Notes: generated by a model not told the origin, from the sequence alone. Shown: positions 52,930 to 64,000, counted from the first letter of the stretch. The stretch: 64,000 nucleotides of DNA from Ascarosepion bandense (GCA_037127315.1 JBBBDQ010001275.1:1104501-1168500); one strand, 5' to 3'. Numbers and translations: made by a program.

Positions 52930-53200
52930 TCTGAGATGAGGTAGTATTCATATTGTTCAGACTGTTGTACACTGCAACCTTCTTCAGGTGCTAGGGATTT
53001 TGAACCAAATCCTTTATTTCAACCCCTGGGGTATATCATTCTCATTTTATGTGCGTTGTCACCTCTGGGTGTCATGTAGTTATCTTCCTTTAATTCAACT
53101 CTCAAAGTTATTGAATTCATAACTCTTTGGGTCAAGTAACTGGAAGTAACCAACACCTATATCCTTATGGACATATTGCCCAGTGGATATATGTGCTGAT
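52930..53200. repeat. dispersed repeat (98-bp-satellite-related family)
   Basis: ATTGTTCAGACTGTTGTACA, CCTTCTTCAGGTGCTAGGGA, GAACCAAATCCTTTATTT and TTTGGGTCAAGTAACTGGA, parallel to the copy at 37.6 kb. Confidence 0.7.
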
Positions 53201-54580
53201 TAGTTTCAATATATATATATATGACCAGAGAAAGTATGAAAGATTCTAGGAAAACGTTATTCATTTTGTTTCAATTAATTTGCACAAGGTGTCTGTTAAT
53301 CAGACCAGAGTGGAATTTTCAACAGGCTATTTGGAAGTTGCTTCAGGTTTTTTAAATACGAGCAGGCTGGCTGTTGATTGGTTTTATGATATAAATCACA
53401 AGAAATCTAGAATATCATTTCATGGTGGTTCATGTGAGAAGACTCAATTCTACCTGCTAATAATTTGGGGTCATCCTAACACTTCTGGTTTTTAGTGGCA
53501 TATATCTGTATCAAGAGCAGATAATCCAAACAGATTTCACTAAAAGTTTATTACAAATTTTCAAACTTCTTTTAAACTTTTACCTGCATTAAGGTTTATA
53601 CTATAATTAAAGAAAAAGTTGAAATTAGCAGATACCCACCACCATCCACTTCCTTGGAATTTTCTTCTTCAGTTAACAAGAAAAAAAGTTTACAAAATGA
53701 ACAGCAAACAAATTTAAGAGTTTTTCAGTCTTGTGAAAATTTTGTTGCGATAACATTTGGTGGTCTTCAATCCTTTTGAAAAAATATAAAAATATTTTTC
53801 ATAATAAAGAGACATAAAATTATTTCAAAAATATATATTTTTGCCATAAAGCAGAAAAAATGTGAAGAAAAGGCTATAATGCATTTCTTAATTTTCTTTT
53901 AATTCTATACAGATATTTATTATTAATTCCACCTAACTTCCAACAAAAGGTCAAGTAGGAAACTGTCATCAATACTAGAAACAACTGTTAACTATGTCGT
54001 CATTTGAGGTCCTAACTAAGATTGAAACCACCTTCCTTGGCTAACAAATTCCTGAAAATATCAGACTTCCACTCCTTCACTTAATGGGTGGATGCTAAGT
54101 CGTGGCAGTAGCTTGTCGCTCTTCCTGCCAAAGTGAATTTAACCTTTAAGCATTAAAGTTTATTGAAATTTCTTATCAGTGAATATATTTCTATTGTCTG
54201 ATGAAATATTGTCACTATGCTTATTATCCTCTTATCAAGAACAATAAATGGTAATGGTGAAATTAGACATTTCCATACAGGAAGCATTTGGCATTCATTA
54301 GCCAAACTTTCTATTTTGTTGAAATTTTTAAAATCTTTCTCTTAAAACAGTTTTACAGGAAATTAAACATCTTTTTAGTGATGATGACAGCTTCCTTCTT
54401 AGTCTTTTGTTTTTGGTAGACTGGAAGGTCAAACTTCTTTCCAAACATTATTTTCTGTAGTTACATGCACTATCCATTTTAGCTGTTCTTGCTGTTGGAA
54501 GTCTGCAAGTGATAGGGATTTTATTATTTAGTAAAGCTCTTTGAGATTTTCCAACATTGCTTTACAGGGATGGATGAAAG
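53201..54580. other. unassigned AT-rich DNA
   Basis: No recognised element or gene. Confidence 0.4.
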
Positions 54581-54960
54581 TGTAGCAGCCACAGATCTAT
54601 TTCCTTTCGTGAATCAGTGCCCCCGACCGGAGATTCGGTCACTCACTGACCAATCAACGGGCGGAGCGCATTGATTCCTCTCTAGAACTATTTTTCCTAG
54701 TCCCTGTTTGGAGAACGGAGGAAAGCCAGAGAGCCATGAGCCCGCGGCAGTAACGGACGTCTCTCCCAACGCATCGCTGCCACTGATTCCCCATGGAATG
54801 CTTTCGCGGAAGACGCTGCTGCTAGCTTCACCATGGACACTTACATACTACCAATCTTGTATGTTTACTATGTAATAAACCATTCTTTGTTGTTATTCTA
54901 AAAGCAAGTTTCGTCATTCATTTGTGTGCCTAAAAAATATAGTGTTGGGGAAATTAAGCA
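54581..54960 (+). mobile_element. GC-rich promoter-like island, possible LTR
   Basis: Abrupt rise in GC and CG dinucleotides (CCCCCGACCGGAGATTCGG, GCCCGCGGCAG) over about 250 bp, with a CCAATCAACGGG box, then CTTGTATGTTTACTATGTAA and an AATAAACC signal at 54873-54880 followed by a T/G-rich stretch. The order (promoter, AATAAA, GT-rich) is that of an LTR, starting perhaps at TGTAGCAGCC. I could not find matching 5-bp flanks, so ends are uncertain; a host promoter is the alternative. Confidence 0.45.
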
Positions 54961-55669
54961 TTTCCCATTAACTCCTATAAAAAAACCTCCTTTCTAAAAG
55001 TCATTTTATACATTCATTTGAGAAAATAGTTGCATATAGATGCACGGCTGGACATTTCTGAAGGAATGTTTTGTTTTGATGATTAAGAATATTAAAAAGC
55101 TTAGAATTGAATTATGGTTAAAACTCTTTTATGCCTCAGCTTATTTTGGGATTTAGGTTAAGGTTAGATGATGGAAGTTGTACAGACATGAGGAAGGATT
55201 TTTCCACTGAAGCATCCGATGCAATGAAATGTAAAATTTTCAACAGTATGAAAAGGTCAGAAATTGAGTTTTTAATATCAAAATTAAAAAGAAAACCTTC
55301 AAGAAAGTTCATTGTAATCATGTGAATCTCCAAGTTGCATAAATTTCACATGTAAAAACAGTAAAGCAGAAAATGCTAGAAAATAAAAAAATATACACTA
55401 AAGAAAAAAATACACACATAATTTTAGAAAATCACACATTCAAATTAAAAACACATGCAAAATTCAGAAACATACAGAAAATGAAAAAAGCTCACAGATA
55501 AAGAGAAAACATGAAAACACAAAAAAATTTTAAGAAAGATAGGCACACAAAAAAACACAAAATTCAATTACAATATTACATAATTTTGTGAATTGTTTTT
55601 TAAGTTTCACTTGAAATATATACAAGTATAATGGTAAATATTTAATTTAAGAGAGATTAGATTTAATTC
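54961..55669. other. unassigned AT-rich DNA
   Basis: 55.33-55.56 kb is an A-rich, loosely repetitive stretch (CACACATAATTTTAGAAAA-like). No gene. Confidence 0.4.
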
Positions 55670-56035
55670 ATTTTTTTTACAGCTTATCGACATTTTGAAA
55701 ATTCTTTAAAGCAAAAAATATTTTAGATTTAGTGATACAAGTGTTACTAATTAACCCATAAATGTGAGGAGAAGAAGCGGATTCATACCAAGGGTATGTG
55801 CACATAATTGAAATAATGACCCCAACTACAACTGGATGACAGCTCTCTCATTTCCAATTCCATTTTTTATTCCATCACACCAACCGCCCATCCAAGCAAA
55901 TAGAAACTGACATTCCCAAGTAGTCAACGATCTAGGTACTGACCAGCCTCTATGTGGCTTAACTTTGGTGATTGTAAAAAAAAAAAAAAAACCCACAATG
56001 GTGTTTCAACCCGAAGTGGCTGTAAGTCCATTATA
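55670..56035 (-). mobile_element. chimeric 5S rRNA/tRNA-like SINE, most complete copy
   Basis: Minus strand: 5S-like head from GACTTACAGCCACTTCGGG, interrupted by a T-run, then GTTAAGCCACATAGAGGCTG, GTCAGTACCTAGATCG and ACTACTTGGGAATGTCAG, covering nearly the whole 5S length. It is followed without gap by TTGGATGGGCGGTTGGTGTG and GGAATTGGAAATGAGAGAGC (tRNA-like module), the CCCTTGGTATGAATCCG body and TTATGGGTTAATTAGTAACA, then the ATTTTTTGCTTTAAA tail. Confidence 0.8.
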
Positions 56036-56040
56036 ATCAT

Positions 56041-56090
56041 CTACAAATCCAAGCTTACAGCACCTGCTATTCCCAAACGGTCACTAGAAA
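56041..56090 (-). mobile_element. 5S-like fragment
   Basis: AGCTTACAGCACCTGCTATT and CCCAAACGGTCACT are the inverse of a 5S 3' end. It adjoins the head of the previous copy, so it may be a second, truncated unit in tandem. Confidence 0.65.
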
Positions 56091-56539
56091 AATTTCTTTA
56101 TTTCATTTTTAGTGTCTAATTATGGCAAATTCAAAAATACCATACTAAAAAAAGCTGATTCAGTTTTTTATGCATATTTCAGAACTTTTTTTTATTTTTT
56201 ATTTTGCCATTTCTAATGTCTTCTGTTTTGTCTTAATGAAACCAACTAAAGACTAAAAAATTATTTTCAACATGAAAATGAACCAGCAGCAAAATTTTTC
56301 AGGATCAACAACTTACAGGGTTTTATCAATACTGCTTAAATAATTACTCCCTTACAAAATTATGAAACATGAAATAAAATTAATAAACTTAACTGTAAAC
56401 ATCAAGGAATTATATTTTTGGTAAAGTTAAATGAGAAAACATTTGCTGAGGAATAGATTGGCCATGATCAGGGAAAACTCTGAATATCACTGGAAACAAC
56501 TGCAGAAATATCTCCCCAAATGTTTAAGATTGATTGACT
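56091..56539. other. unassigned
   Basis: No feature seen. Confidence 0.35.
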
Positions 56540-56775
56540 GCTTTTTTATGATTTATCAATCACTTACAGGTTATTTAAAGCCAGAAAATATTTTTAGGTT
56601 ATAAGTGAATGTAACAAACCCAACTGGAATTGAAATTTGGCTCTCCAATCTTTAATTCTGAGCTGTTATCCATTACACCACCTACACATCTATGCTTACA
56701 GCACCTGGTATTACCGAGCAGTTACCAATCTAGGCTCAATGTCGTTTAACTTCGGAGAACTCATGTCTACAAATG
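56540..56775 (-). mobile_element. chimeric 5S rRNA/tRNA-like SINE
   Basis: Minus strand: GAAGTTAAACGACATTGAGC, CTAGATTGGTAACTGCTCGG and TACCAGGTGCTGTAAGC (5S-like), then GGTGGTGTAATGGATAACAG (A-box), CCAAATTTCAATTCCAGTTG (B-box) and a tail AAATATTTTCTGGCTTTAAA, CTGTAAGTGATTGATAAATC. The 5S part is 5'-truncated. Confidence 0.8.
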
Positions 56776-57056
56776 CTGATACTGAATGCATCAGTAAAAG
56801 AAATCTGTGAATATAGATATACTTTAGTTTTTGTCTAAATGTAATCTGGTCAACATCTACAAAGATATCAGATAATTCCTGGAGTGAGCCAACCATTTTT
56901 CTAGGGTCATTAGCAACAGTGGAATGTTGAGTGCAATGATGAGTTTCACTTGAGGTCTGGAGTGAACCTGAGACCTAGTCAACACTTAAAGCATTGAGAT
57001 TCGTTTAGAGTACAAGTCTTCAACATGACTGTAAAAAATTAGCGTTGGATTTGGTG
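56776..57056. other. unassigned
   Basis: CR1-like wording is faint (GAGTTTCACTTGAGGTCTGG, GTGAACCTGAGACCTAG, 56.94-56.99 kb); otherwise nothing. Confidence 0.35.
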
Positions 57057-57061
57057 CCAAA

Positions 57062-57328
57062 TGTAAAAGTCTTATAGAACAACCAGCCAGAATAGAAGTG
57101 ACCAAAAAACCACCAGGGCAAATTGGTAGGTGATTTAAATAATAACCTGGGAGATTCCATTCTGTTACAGGCAAATCCATTCTATGAGAATTGATTGTCT
57201 GATAATTTCAGTGTATATATTGAGCTCCATAAATATTGAGCACAATATCCACACTCTTGAATGGGCACTTTCCTGCAGGGAGACAAAAGAGACAGCCATG
57301 TTGAAAGGTAAGTTATTTGACTTCTACA
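57062..57328. mobile_element. solo LTR family X, uninterrupted copy
   Basis: 267 bp starting TGTAAAAGTCTTATAG and ending ATTTGACTTCTACA, flanked by a perfect 5-bp duplication CCAAA (57057-57061 and 57329-57333). The ends are 10-bp imperfect inverses. It aligns with 30718-30930 and 37354-37433, so it is a paralogous reference for the split copy; it lacks about 100 bp present in that copy around the LINE site. It contains CCATAAATATTGAGCAC, a TATA-like stretch. Orientation undecided. Confidence 0.88.
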
Positions 57329-57379
57329 CCAAATAGAAACTTGAACCATAAAGACTGGTACCATGTAAGAACTAGAAAC

Positions 57380-59060
57380 ACACTGTCAAAATAAATTGAC
57401 TATCACAAGTGGTACCAAAATTCTGAGTACAAGTAGAGTCTTTGAAACTCAGTGCTAAACAGGGAAGAATAAAAGAACATTGCCTCTATTAAGACTAGTG
57501 ACATCTGTGAACAAACTGATATCCATGAAGTCTGAAGATAAATACATGAAAATAATAAATAGAAACCTTGAATGATGGTACCAAATATAGACTCACATAT
57601 AGGGTTAGAACTAAATTTCATGAAGCTTGATGCAAAATAAATGAAAGAGTGATGTTTAATGTAGACTGATGCCAAATATATACAAAATAATTCATGAAAT
57701 TAGAGCCGAATATATCAGAATCATGATTGAAAAGAATAGTCATTAGGGATGAGAAAAACATTAATGACAACAAGCGCTTCGGATGAGAACCAATGACATC
57801 TGTTTGCCAAAAATATTACAATAAGTATTCAAGTGTATGGATGCATAATGCATACAAAAAATATAATGTATGACATCTGAGGAAAAGAATAAGGACAGGA
57901 ACCAATGATATCTGTTTGCCAAAAATATTACAGTAAGTATTCAAGTGTATGGATGCATAATGCATACAAAAAATATAATGTATGACATCTGAGGAAAAGA
58001 ATAAGGACAGGAACCAATGATATCTGTTTGCCAAAAATATTACAGTAAGTATTCAAGTGTATGGATGCATAATGCATACGAAAAATATAATGTATGACAT
58101 CTGAGGAGAAGAAGGAGGACAGGAACCAATGACATCTGTTTGCCAAATGTATTAGAATAAAAATTCCGATGTATAATGTATGAAAGAATGATCTAAAGTA
58201 CAAAACATCTAGTGGTCAAGAAAAAAATCCATGCAAATGACATCAGGTTCCCAATATACTAAAATAAGAATTGAAGTTGATGGATGCATGAAAACTGATG
58301 CTAAGAGTGAGAAGTGGTGTTAATAACATTAGAATCAGAATTTAATTTTATGGATGCAAAAGGTAACCAAAAAAAATATATAATCCATGAATGCATAAGA
58401 AAAAGAACTCTATGATATCTGTTGATAGTAAGTGTCAATGACATCTGCCACCAAATATATTAGAATAAGAATTCACATCCATGGATACATAATGCATAAG
58501 GGGGAAAAAAAAATCTATAATCCATGACATCTAGTGATAAGAATAAGGACAAAATTCAATGACATCTGGTACCAAATATATTACAATAAGAATTTCAGAC
58601 CATGTATGAATAATGCATGAAAAGATGTCTATAATACATCATATCTACATGAGAAAAAGATTTCAATTACATGACATCTGGTGCTCATTATATTAGAATA
58701 AAAATTCAAGTCCATGGATGCAAAATTCATGAGAAAAGTATCTACAATCCATCAGAAGCAAAATCAATGACATAAGAATGGTGATAAATATTTTAGAATG
58801 CTACGCATAAAAAAAATTCTCGTCTTTATTCTTAGCCTCAGTTGTGATGAATTCTTTATCTTCTTATGCATAATCCATGACAACTGGTGCTAAAAATTAA
58901 GAAAAGAATCAGTGTAAAAGAACAAAGTGTAGAATCTATGATACATAGTGTGAAGAAACAATAACATTTGGTGCTAAATATATGAGAATAAGAATTTGTC
59001 TGTGAATTCTGGTGCAAAATTTGCACGAATCAGAAGAAGAGCTTAAATGAAGCCTGGTAC
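57380..59060. repeat. degenerate satellite with a 112-bp homogeneous core
   Basis: ACCAATGAYATCTGTTTGCC starts at 57789, 57901, 58013 and 58125, exactly 112 bp apart, nearly identical. On both sides diverged units share GACATCTGGTACCAAATATA, TTAGAATAAGAATTCAAG and ATGGATGCATAATGCAT. Classic pattern of an old array with a recently expanded centre. The minus-strand frames here simply track the repeat. Confidence 0.92.
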
Positions 59061-59960
59061 CAAACATGCTGATTTAATGAAAAAGTTTTCCTCAATGTAT
59101 CATTCTTGTCATCACTGTGGCCTTGAGCAATTCTGAGCTGACTGATTTGCAGATTTAGGGCATGTTTCAGAATAACCCTATTATTTCAGCTACTTAATTC
59201 AAATAACGTAATTTATTTACTGATCTCAAATGAAAGAAAAATTTAAACAAAATTAAAAAACATCCTTAATATGATTGTTTCAAAAACATTCAAGAATCGA
59301 AATTTGAATAAACTGTTATTTTGTTATCTTCCATAATGTAGCCAGTAAAAAAAATCACAAAATGAAAAATGCAAATCAAATTAGCTCCTAAAATTTATCT
59401 CTATTATGATGATTCAATCTGTGTTTGTGAAATAGCATAACAAAAAACAGCACATTGTATCGAGATTACTGCTAGGACAACACCATTATATGCTATAACT
59501 TAAAAAATGAAGTGTTTTTAAGTCCAATTTGCAACTTAGGTCTCATAATAATCTGTTTTTGATAAATATTTTTTTTTAACCAAACTTATGAAAATTTTAG
59601 AGAATTTAAAAACGGAAAAAAATTTAGAGAATTTAAAAAGGAAAAATGTAAAGATTACTAGCTCATGATACATTAATTTTGTATTAAAAAAAAAATTATT
59701 ACATATTTTTTAGATTTGAGAAATAGTATTTAGTGAATACATGTTTCAGTAGACAACCATGATTTTTTAAAAATCTGTACAACTGTGTTCAAGAATCTTA
59801 ATAAAGAACAAGTGCCCACTTTCAATGCCAGCTTCAAACCTATAGGGCCAGTGAAAGGATCTCATGCCCACCCACAATCTATGATATGGCGGGTAAGAGG
59901 CCTAAGGCTACTACATCTCAATGTTTATAGGGCAGTATTCATATAAAATATAAATTACAC
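59061..59960. other. unassigned AT-rich DNA
   Basis: 59.80-59.93 kb is less AT-rich (TCATGCCCACCCACAATCTA) and may be a SINE remnant. No gene. Confidence 0.35.
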
Positions 59961-60550
59961 TGCAACCTAATTATCTACAATAATGGATCCTATGCAATAT
60001 AAGTGGACAGAACAGTTCAACTAGAAAATTGAAAATAAATACAATCTATCAAATTAGAGACCTGTCATAATAGATCATATCAGCCTATGTACAATAATGG
60101 ATCATATGCAATATAGGTGAACAATTCAACTAGAAAAATTGAAAATAAATACAATGTATCTAAATAGAAATTAGAGACCTGTCATAATAGATCATTGCAG
60201 CCTATGTACAATAATGGATCATATGCAATATAAGTGAACAATTCAACTAGAAAAATTGAAAATAAATACAATGTATCTAAATACAAATTAGAGACCTGTC
60301 ATAATAGATCATTTCAGCCTATGTACAATAATGGATCATATGCAATATAGGTGAACAATTCAACTAGAAAAATTGAAAATAAATACAATGTATCTAAATA
60401 CAAATTAGAGACCTGTCATAATAGATCTTTCCAGCCTATGTACAATAATGGATCATATACAATATAGGTTAACAATTCTACTAGAAAAATTAAAAATAAA
60501 TACAATATATCTAAATACAAATTAGAGACCTGTCATAATAGATCTTTCCA
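59961..60550. repeat. 117-bp tandem satellite, ~5 units
   Basis: GAGACCTGTCATAATAGATC begins at 60057, 60174, 60291, 60408 and 60525, exactly 117 bp apart. Units contain GTACAATAATGGATCATATG. The first unit is diverged. Confidence 0.95.
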
Positions 60551-61058
60551 TTACAAATTAATCAAATTTGTTTGACGGCAATTTTTAGCATCAACTTGAG
60601 ATTTTTAAAAGTTGAATAATTTTAATTCATTCAACATTATATATAAAAAAAATAGTGAATTTTATAGTGTTTTTTCAAGACTTTAGCATGAGCAAAACAA
60701 ATTCACAGATTTGGACAAAAATTAAAAATAGACCTCAGAATGATATCAAATGATTGTCATCCTTTAATAGTCAATTGTGCTTAGTTTAATTTGTAACTTA
60801 TATCAATCTAGGTAGAAAAAAAGCAAATATTGGTAAGCTAAGTGAAGGTCACAAAGCACTGTTCAGGGTCCCAAATCAGTAACCACCATCAAAGGGTAGT
60901 ACACACCAGCCCTGCCTCATTGTAAAGGAAACCACTGTAAACTGTCGTGCTTTAGACGACTCAACTACAGACAGCTTAGAGTTAAGCTAGTTTCAATTAC
61001 CCTCTTCTATATCTCTTGTTTGGTTTCCTAAATACCCATAATTGCTAACTTTATTTTT
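60551..61058. other. unassigned; possible SINE remnant at 60.86-61.0 kb
   Basis: 60.86-60.98 kb (CCAGCCCTGCCTCATTGTAA, GTCGTGCTTTAGACGAC) is less AT-rich, but no A/B boxes are certain. Confidence 0.3.
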
Positions 61059-61063
61059 GTATT

Positions 61064-61356
61064 TGTTGGGACGCCCACGCCTATTCGGCTATAATGGACT
61101 ATTCCATTACTATGTAAAGTAATGGTGGCATCTACGTAGGTAGAGTGTGCCGAGCAGCCGATCGACAAGTCAGTCGTAGACTTCCGGTGACGACCTGGAA
61201 GTACCCATTGCTCATACTACGTCTTACGACGGTTGAGACGATTAACCTTTATTCTTGTATTGGATACTAATAACCTTTGTAAATACTATTTTCACGGAAT
61301 ACAACAATTAACCTATTCCTGTTGTTGAGTTATTTATTCTTACTCACGACACAACA
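61064..61356 (-). mobile_element. solo LTR, family A (inverted copy)
   Basis: 293 bp, plus-strand ends TGTTGGGACG and CACGACACAACA, flanked by a perfect 5-bp duplication GTATT (61059-61063 and 61357-61361). Its reverse complement aligns with 2824-3148: shared AATAACTCAACAACAG, TTGTATTCCG, CCGTCGTAAGA, CACCGGAAGT. The palindrome matching 3086-3107 is at 61104-61125 (CCATTAC ... GTAATGG). Confidence 0.92.
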
Positions 61357-61361
61357 GTATT

Positions 61362-61955
61362 CAAAACATAATTTCAAAAGAGTTAATGGATTTGTTTATA
61401 TAGATTTGTGCATGTTGAGCATGGATCACATGAGAGTTGGCATTAATCTGATTAGTATCTTTATTTTAGTTGTTATAATCAATGTTTTAGCCAGATTATC
61501 CTTCAATAGACAAATTTCTGTCATAATTGGTAATCTTACATGAATTTTAAACGGAACCCTTTATTCTATCCACAAGAGTAAACAGTCTTTATTCTATAGG
61601 AAATGTGGCCTCAGGGATGAATGTAGTCCCATCCGAAAAAGAGGCATTCTGTTGCCATTCATATAACAGAAAGGCAATGGGTTTTTCCATCAAGTTAATT
61701 GTCCATGCCACTCAACCTGCTCTGTAAGATAGATGACATCTTCTCTGGTCAAGAGTTAGCCTACCATCAACCCTTGGTATATTGTCAACAGGTGTAAGAT
61801 GCATGGGATAATGTATCACATGATAGTATTCAGCATCTCTACAATTATCTACACATACAAGTGAAGGCTTGTACAGAAAACCCTAGGCAGAAAAACAATT
61901 TATTAATACGAGTTTTAAGTAATGCTGAAAGAGCCCTTATTCTTATTCTGCTTAT
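61362..61955. other. unassigned
   Basis: 61.52-61.78 kb resembles the dispersed 98-bp-related family weakly (TTTTAAACGGAACCCTTTAT). Confidence 0.35.
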
Positions 61956-62455
61956 GTAATCATTTTTTTTTTTTTTTTTTTTTAATCACTTCACCCCAAG
62001 CAAGGCATTCCACTGCGCTTGGAGCTACATAGGGGAAGGTAAATAGAAAGAGTGGTTAGATATAGGAAATGTCAGAAGTGGGGTGATAGATAGTTGGGTG
62101 GGTGGGAAGAGTGTTTGAAAGAATGGATGCGAGTTAGTGTGTTAGGAGGTGTCTATTGACCTTACATTTAAACTCCTGGAGATTGTAGACGTCGGGGAAG
62201 CAGTCATGTGAAAGGGAATTCCACAGTCGGGAAGTGTGAGAAAAGAAACTGTTGGAGTAGAAGTTGCAGTTGCATTTTATCAGTTTCACTGTAAAAGGGT
62301 GGGATCTAGTTGCTAATCTAGTATCTCATGCAAATTCGAACCTAGGGGGCACCAGTGATCTAAGTTCATCGAAGCAGAAGCCATGAAAGTATTTATAGAA
62401 GAGACACAGGGAAGCTACGTCACGCCGGTGAGAGAGACCATAATCTAGATGGATT
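61956..62455 (-). pseudogene. CR1-like LINE 3' end
   Basis: Long T-run (61966-61983), ATCACTTCACCCCAAGCA tail, then the inverse of the C-terminal coding region: GAGATTGTAGACGTCGGGGA, CCACAGTCGGGAAGTGTGAG, AAAGGGTGGGATCTAGTTGC and AAGTATTTATAGAAGAGACA. Truncated at 62.45 kb. Confidence 0.85.
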
Positions 62456-62876
62456 AAACTTGTATATAATTTTGAGTGAATAGAAACATATTTAAAAGTG
62501 TTCCTATTTTATTTTCTGTCAGTGTATATTACTATAATATTGTTAGAAAATTATATATTATTATAAAACTTTACTATAATATTATTAGAAAATAATACCT
62601 CAGTGAAAATACTTAAAAAAAAAAAAAAAAGAAAAAAGAAGAAAAAAAGCAGAAATCCTTTCCAAATCCAATTGGAAATAAGATTAATCCTAGATTTATT
62701 TCTAATCCAGCCAATCATTTTATATTTTTTATCTGACTTCAAACAAATGAACAAGATCAAAGGAATTTCACAATTGTAAAAACTGAACCTACTGACCCAT
62801 GTCATCAATCGACAAATATTAAACATTGGATTTGAACAATTTGGTTCAACAAGACATTTACCTATTTAATTTGAAA
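62456..62876. other. unassigned AT-rich DNA
   Basis: Includes an A-rich run at 62.61-62.65 kb. No feature. Confidence 0.4.
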
Positions 62877-63420
62877 CTTCTTTCAAATCATTTCATTTCA
62901 AGCAAGGTGATAAAGCCACTCAGATGCAAGGGGGTTACTGAGAGTGAAAGAAATTGAGAAAGCCTTATTGATGAGAAAAAGCAACAAAAAACAAGATTTA
63001 ATAAGACAGATGATGAGGAATGACATTACATTCAAATTTTCAATGATTGTCGGGAAAGCAAGAAGTCAAAAGAGAGATCCACAGATAAGAAGTGTGAGAG
63101 AAGAAACTATCAAAATAGAGTTTTACTCAACACTTAACATTAATATGATGTGACCTAATTGCCAATCTAGTAACATGATTAAATTCACAAAGTTGAGGTA
63201 GCAAAGAGGAAAGCTCATCAGAACAACTACCATGAGAATATTTACAGAAAACACACAGGGAGAATTTTTTTTTACAGTGGTGAAAAATGTCTTGAAGCCA
63301 AAATGCTCTTTCGGGACCAAAAAAATAATTGCAGATTCTTTTTTGAATTTTATCAAGAATATACAAATAGAGAGCAAAATATAAGGAGCAAGTTTATACA
63401 TTCAAAGATGAATGAAGTTA
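62877..63420 (-). pseudogene. CR1-like LINE 3' end
   Basis: Tail TTTCAAATCATTTCATTTCA and AGCAAGGTGATAAAGCCACT at 62.88 kb. The minus strand then has LCEFNHVTRLAIRSHHINVK (63.16-63.22 kb) and YILDKIQKRICNYFFGPE (63.3-63.36 kb), the usual order upstream of the C-terminus. Confidence 0.8.
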
Positions 63421-63875
63421 ACTCTTATAACACTTCAGTGAATATAACTACAAAAAGAGAGAGGTGATCTTAATTTTTTCTTTAAATCAGGATTGCTATC
63501 TGAAGATCAAGTTCCAAAACCATTATCATATGACCAGGTGTGATCACTGCACTACTAAACACTTGACTAACTCCATCCCCATGTCACTGTTGAAGGTCAA
63601 TGTCTGGATCTTTGTGAAGAAATTTCCAATAACAATACCAATTTGGTTTGAAAGTCAAAGAACTATTCTTTCGTACAAAGTGCATCTTGGCAAGTAAATC
63701 TGATAAAGCTGATCCTTCACTGAGTCAGGCTACAGCCAATATCTTCTAAATTGAATGCTGACTTTGGTCAACATGTGGCCATTTCATTAAAGGGGAAAAA
63801 ACACTCTGCCTTCACCATTTCATACATCAGAAAACTTTAAGGAAAAATAAATAGAAACAACAAAAGATTTATTAT
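63421..63875. other. unassigned
   Basis: No recognised feature. The 77-codon frame at 63464-63697 has no known relatives that I can name. Confidence 0.35.
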
Positions 63876-63968
63876 CCTTATTTACATTGTTCAAACTGTT
63901 GTCATCATATTTATAATCATATTCATGATGTTTCGGCCATTTTATGCTTTGAGCTTCTTCAGTAAATA
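63876..63968. repeat. dispersed repeat (98-bp-satellite-related family)
   Basis: ATTTACATTGTTCAAACTGT, TTCATGATGTTTCGGCC and TTTGAGCTTCTTCAGTAAAT: the common start of this family. Confidence 0.65.
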
Positions 63969-63969
63969 A

Positions 63970-64000
63970 AAGTGTTGGTTAGTTGTTTTGTTTTTATGGC
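63970..64000 (-). mobile_element. terminus of a 5S-type SINE, cut by the window end
   Basis: GTTGGTTAGTTGTTTTGTTT and TTATGGC match the terminal block of the 5S-derived SINE at 6847. The rest lies outside the window. Confidence 0.5.

Noticed and set aside
61064..61356. Complete LTR retrotransposon between the two family A LTRs (2.8 and 61.1 kb)
   Set aside because: The LTRs are in opposite orientation, each has its own different target duplication, and the space between holds unrelated elements.

Overview
The window is eukaryotic, AT-rich, gene-poor DNA. I find no host protein-coding gene, no functional tRNA or rRNA gene and nothing bacterial. Almost everything recognisable is a transposable element, a relic of one, or a tandem repeat. 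The mixture suggests a marine invertebrate, most likely a mollusc and plausibly a coleoid cephalopod: RTE and CR1-like LINEs, a Tx1-like LINE, tRNA-derived SINEs, mariner and hAT relics, short Helitrons, and very long CA/TA-type minisatellites. The taxon is an inference from repeat content; no host gene supports it.

Layout. 0-12 kb: minus-strand RTE reverse-transcriptase relic, a 98-bp satellite, a Helitron end, a perfect solo LTR (family A), a SINE, two mariner transposase relics, a 5S-rRNA-derived SINE, a 220-bp near-perfect palindrome, another LINE relic and a 90-bp satellite. 12-19 kb: a chimeric 5S/tRNA SINE, a complete non-autonomous Helitron, a 2-kb element with 142-bp inverted terminal repeats that each carry a hammerhead-ribozyme motif, and a 2.1-kb minisatellite. 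19-30 kb: RTE relic, complete Helitron, SINE with target duplication, CR1-like LINE, tRNA-type SINE, mariner relic. 29.8-38.4 kb: a nested locus in which a decayed hAT transposase (minus strand) was split by a solo LTR (family X), which was itself split by a nearly full-length Tx1-like LINE (ORF1, a small middle ORF, and a 1139-residue endonuclease/reverse transcriptase). An uninterrupted paralogous copy of LTR X lies at 57.1 kb. 39-52 kb: CR1-like LINE tails, mostly minus strand, several with SINEs inserted in them, RTE 3' ends, and a family C solo LTR inside one RTE. 52-64 kb: a GC-rich promoter-like island, more 5S-derived SINEs, two satellites (112 and 117 bp), a second family A solo LTR in the opposite orientation, and two further CR1 tails.

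How parts relate. The SINEs are non-autonomous and need a partner LINE. The Tx1-like LINE has the only long intact coding capacity. Nested target-site duplications give a relative order: hAT oldest, then LTR X, then the LINE; CR1 before the SINEs inserted in it; RTE before the family C LTR.

The most unusual item is the inverted-repeat element at 14.3-16.3 kb with outward-facing hammerhead ribozymes, one apparently intact and one with a substitution of the general-base guanine. Next is the SINE family joining a 5S rRNA-like head to a tRNA-like module.
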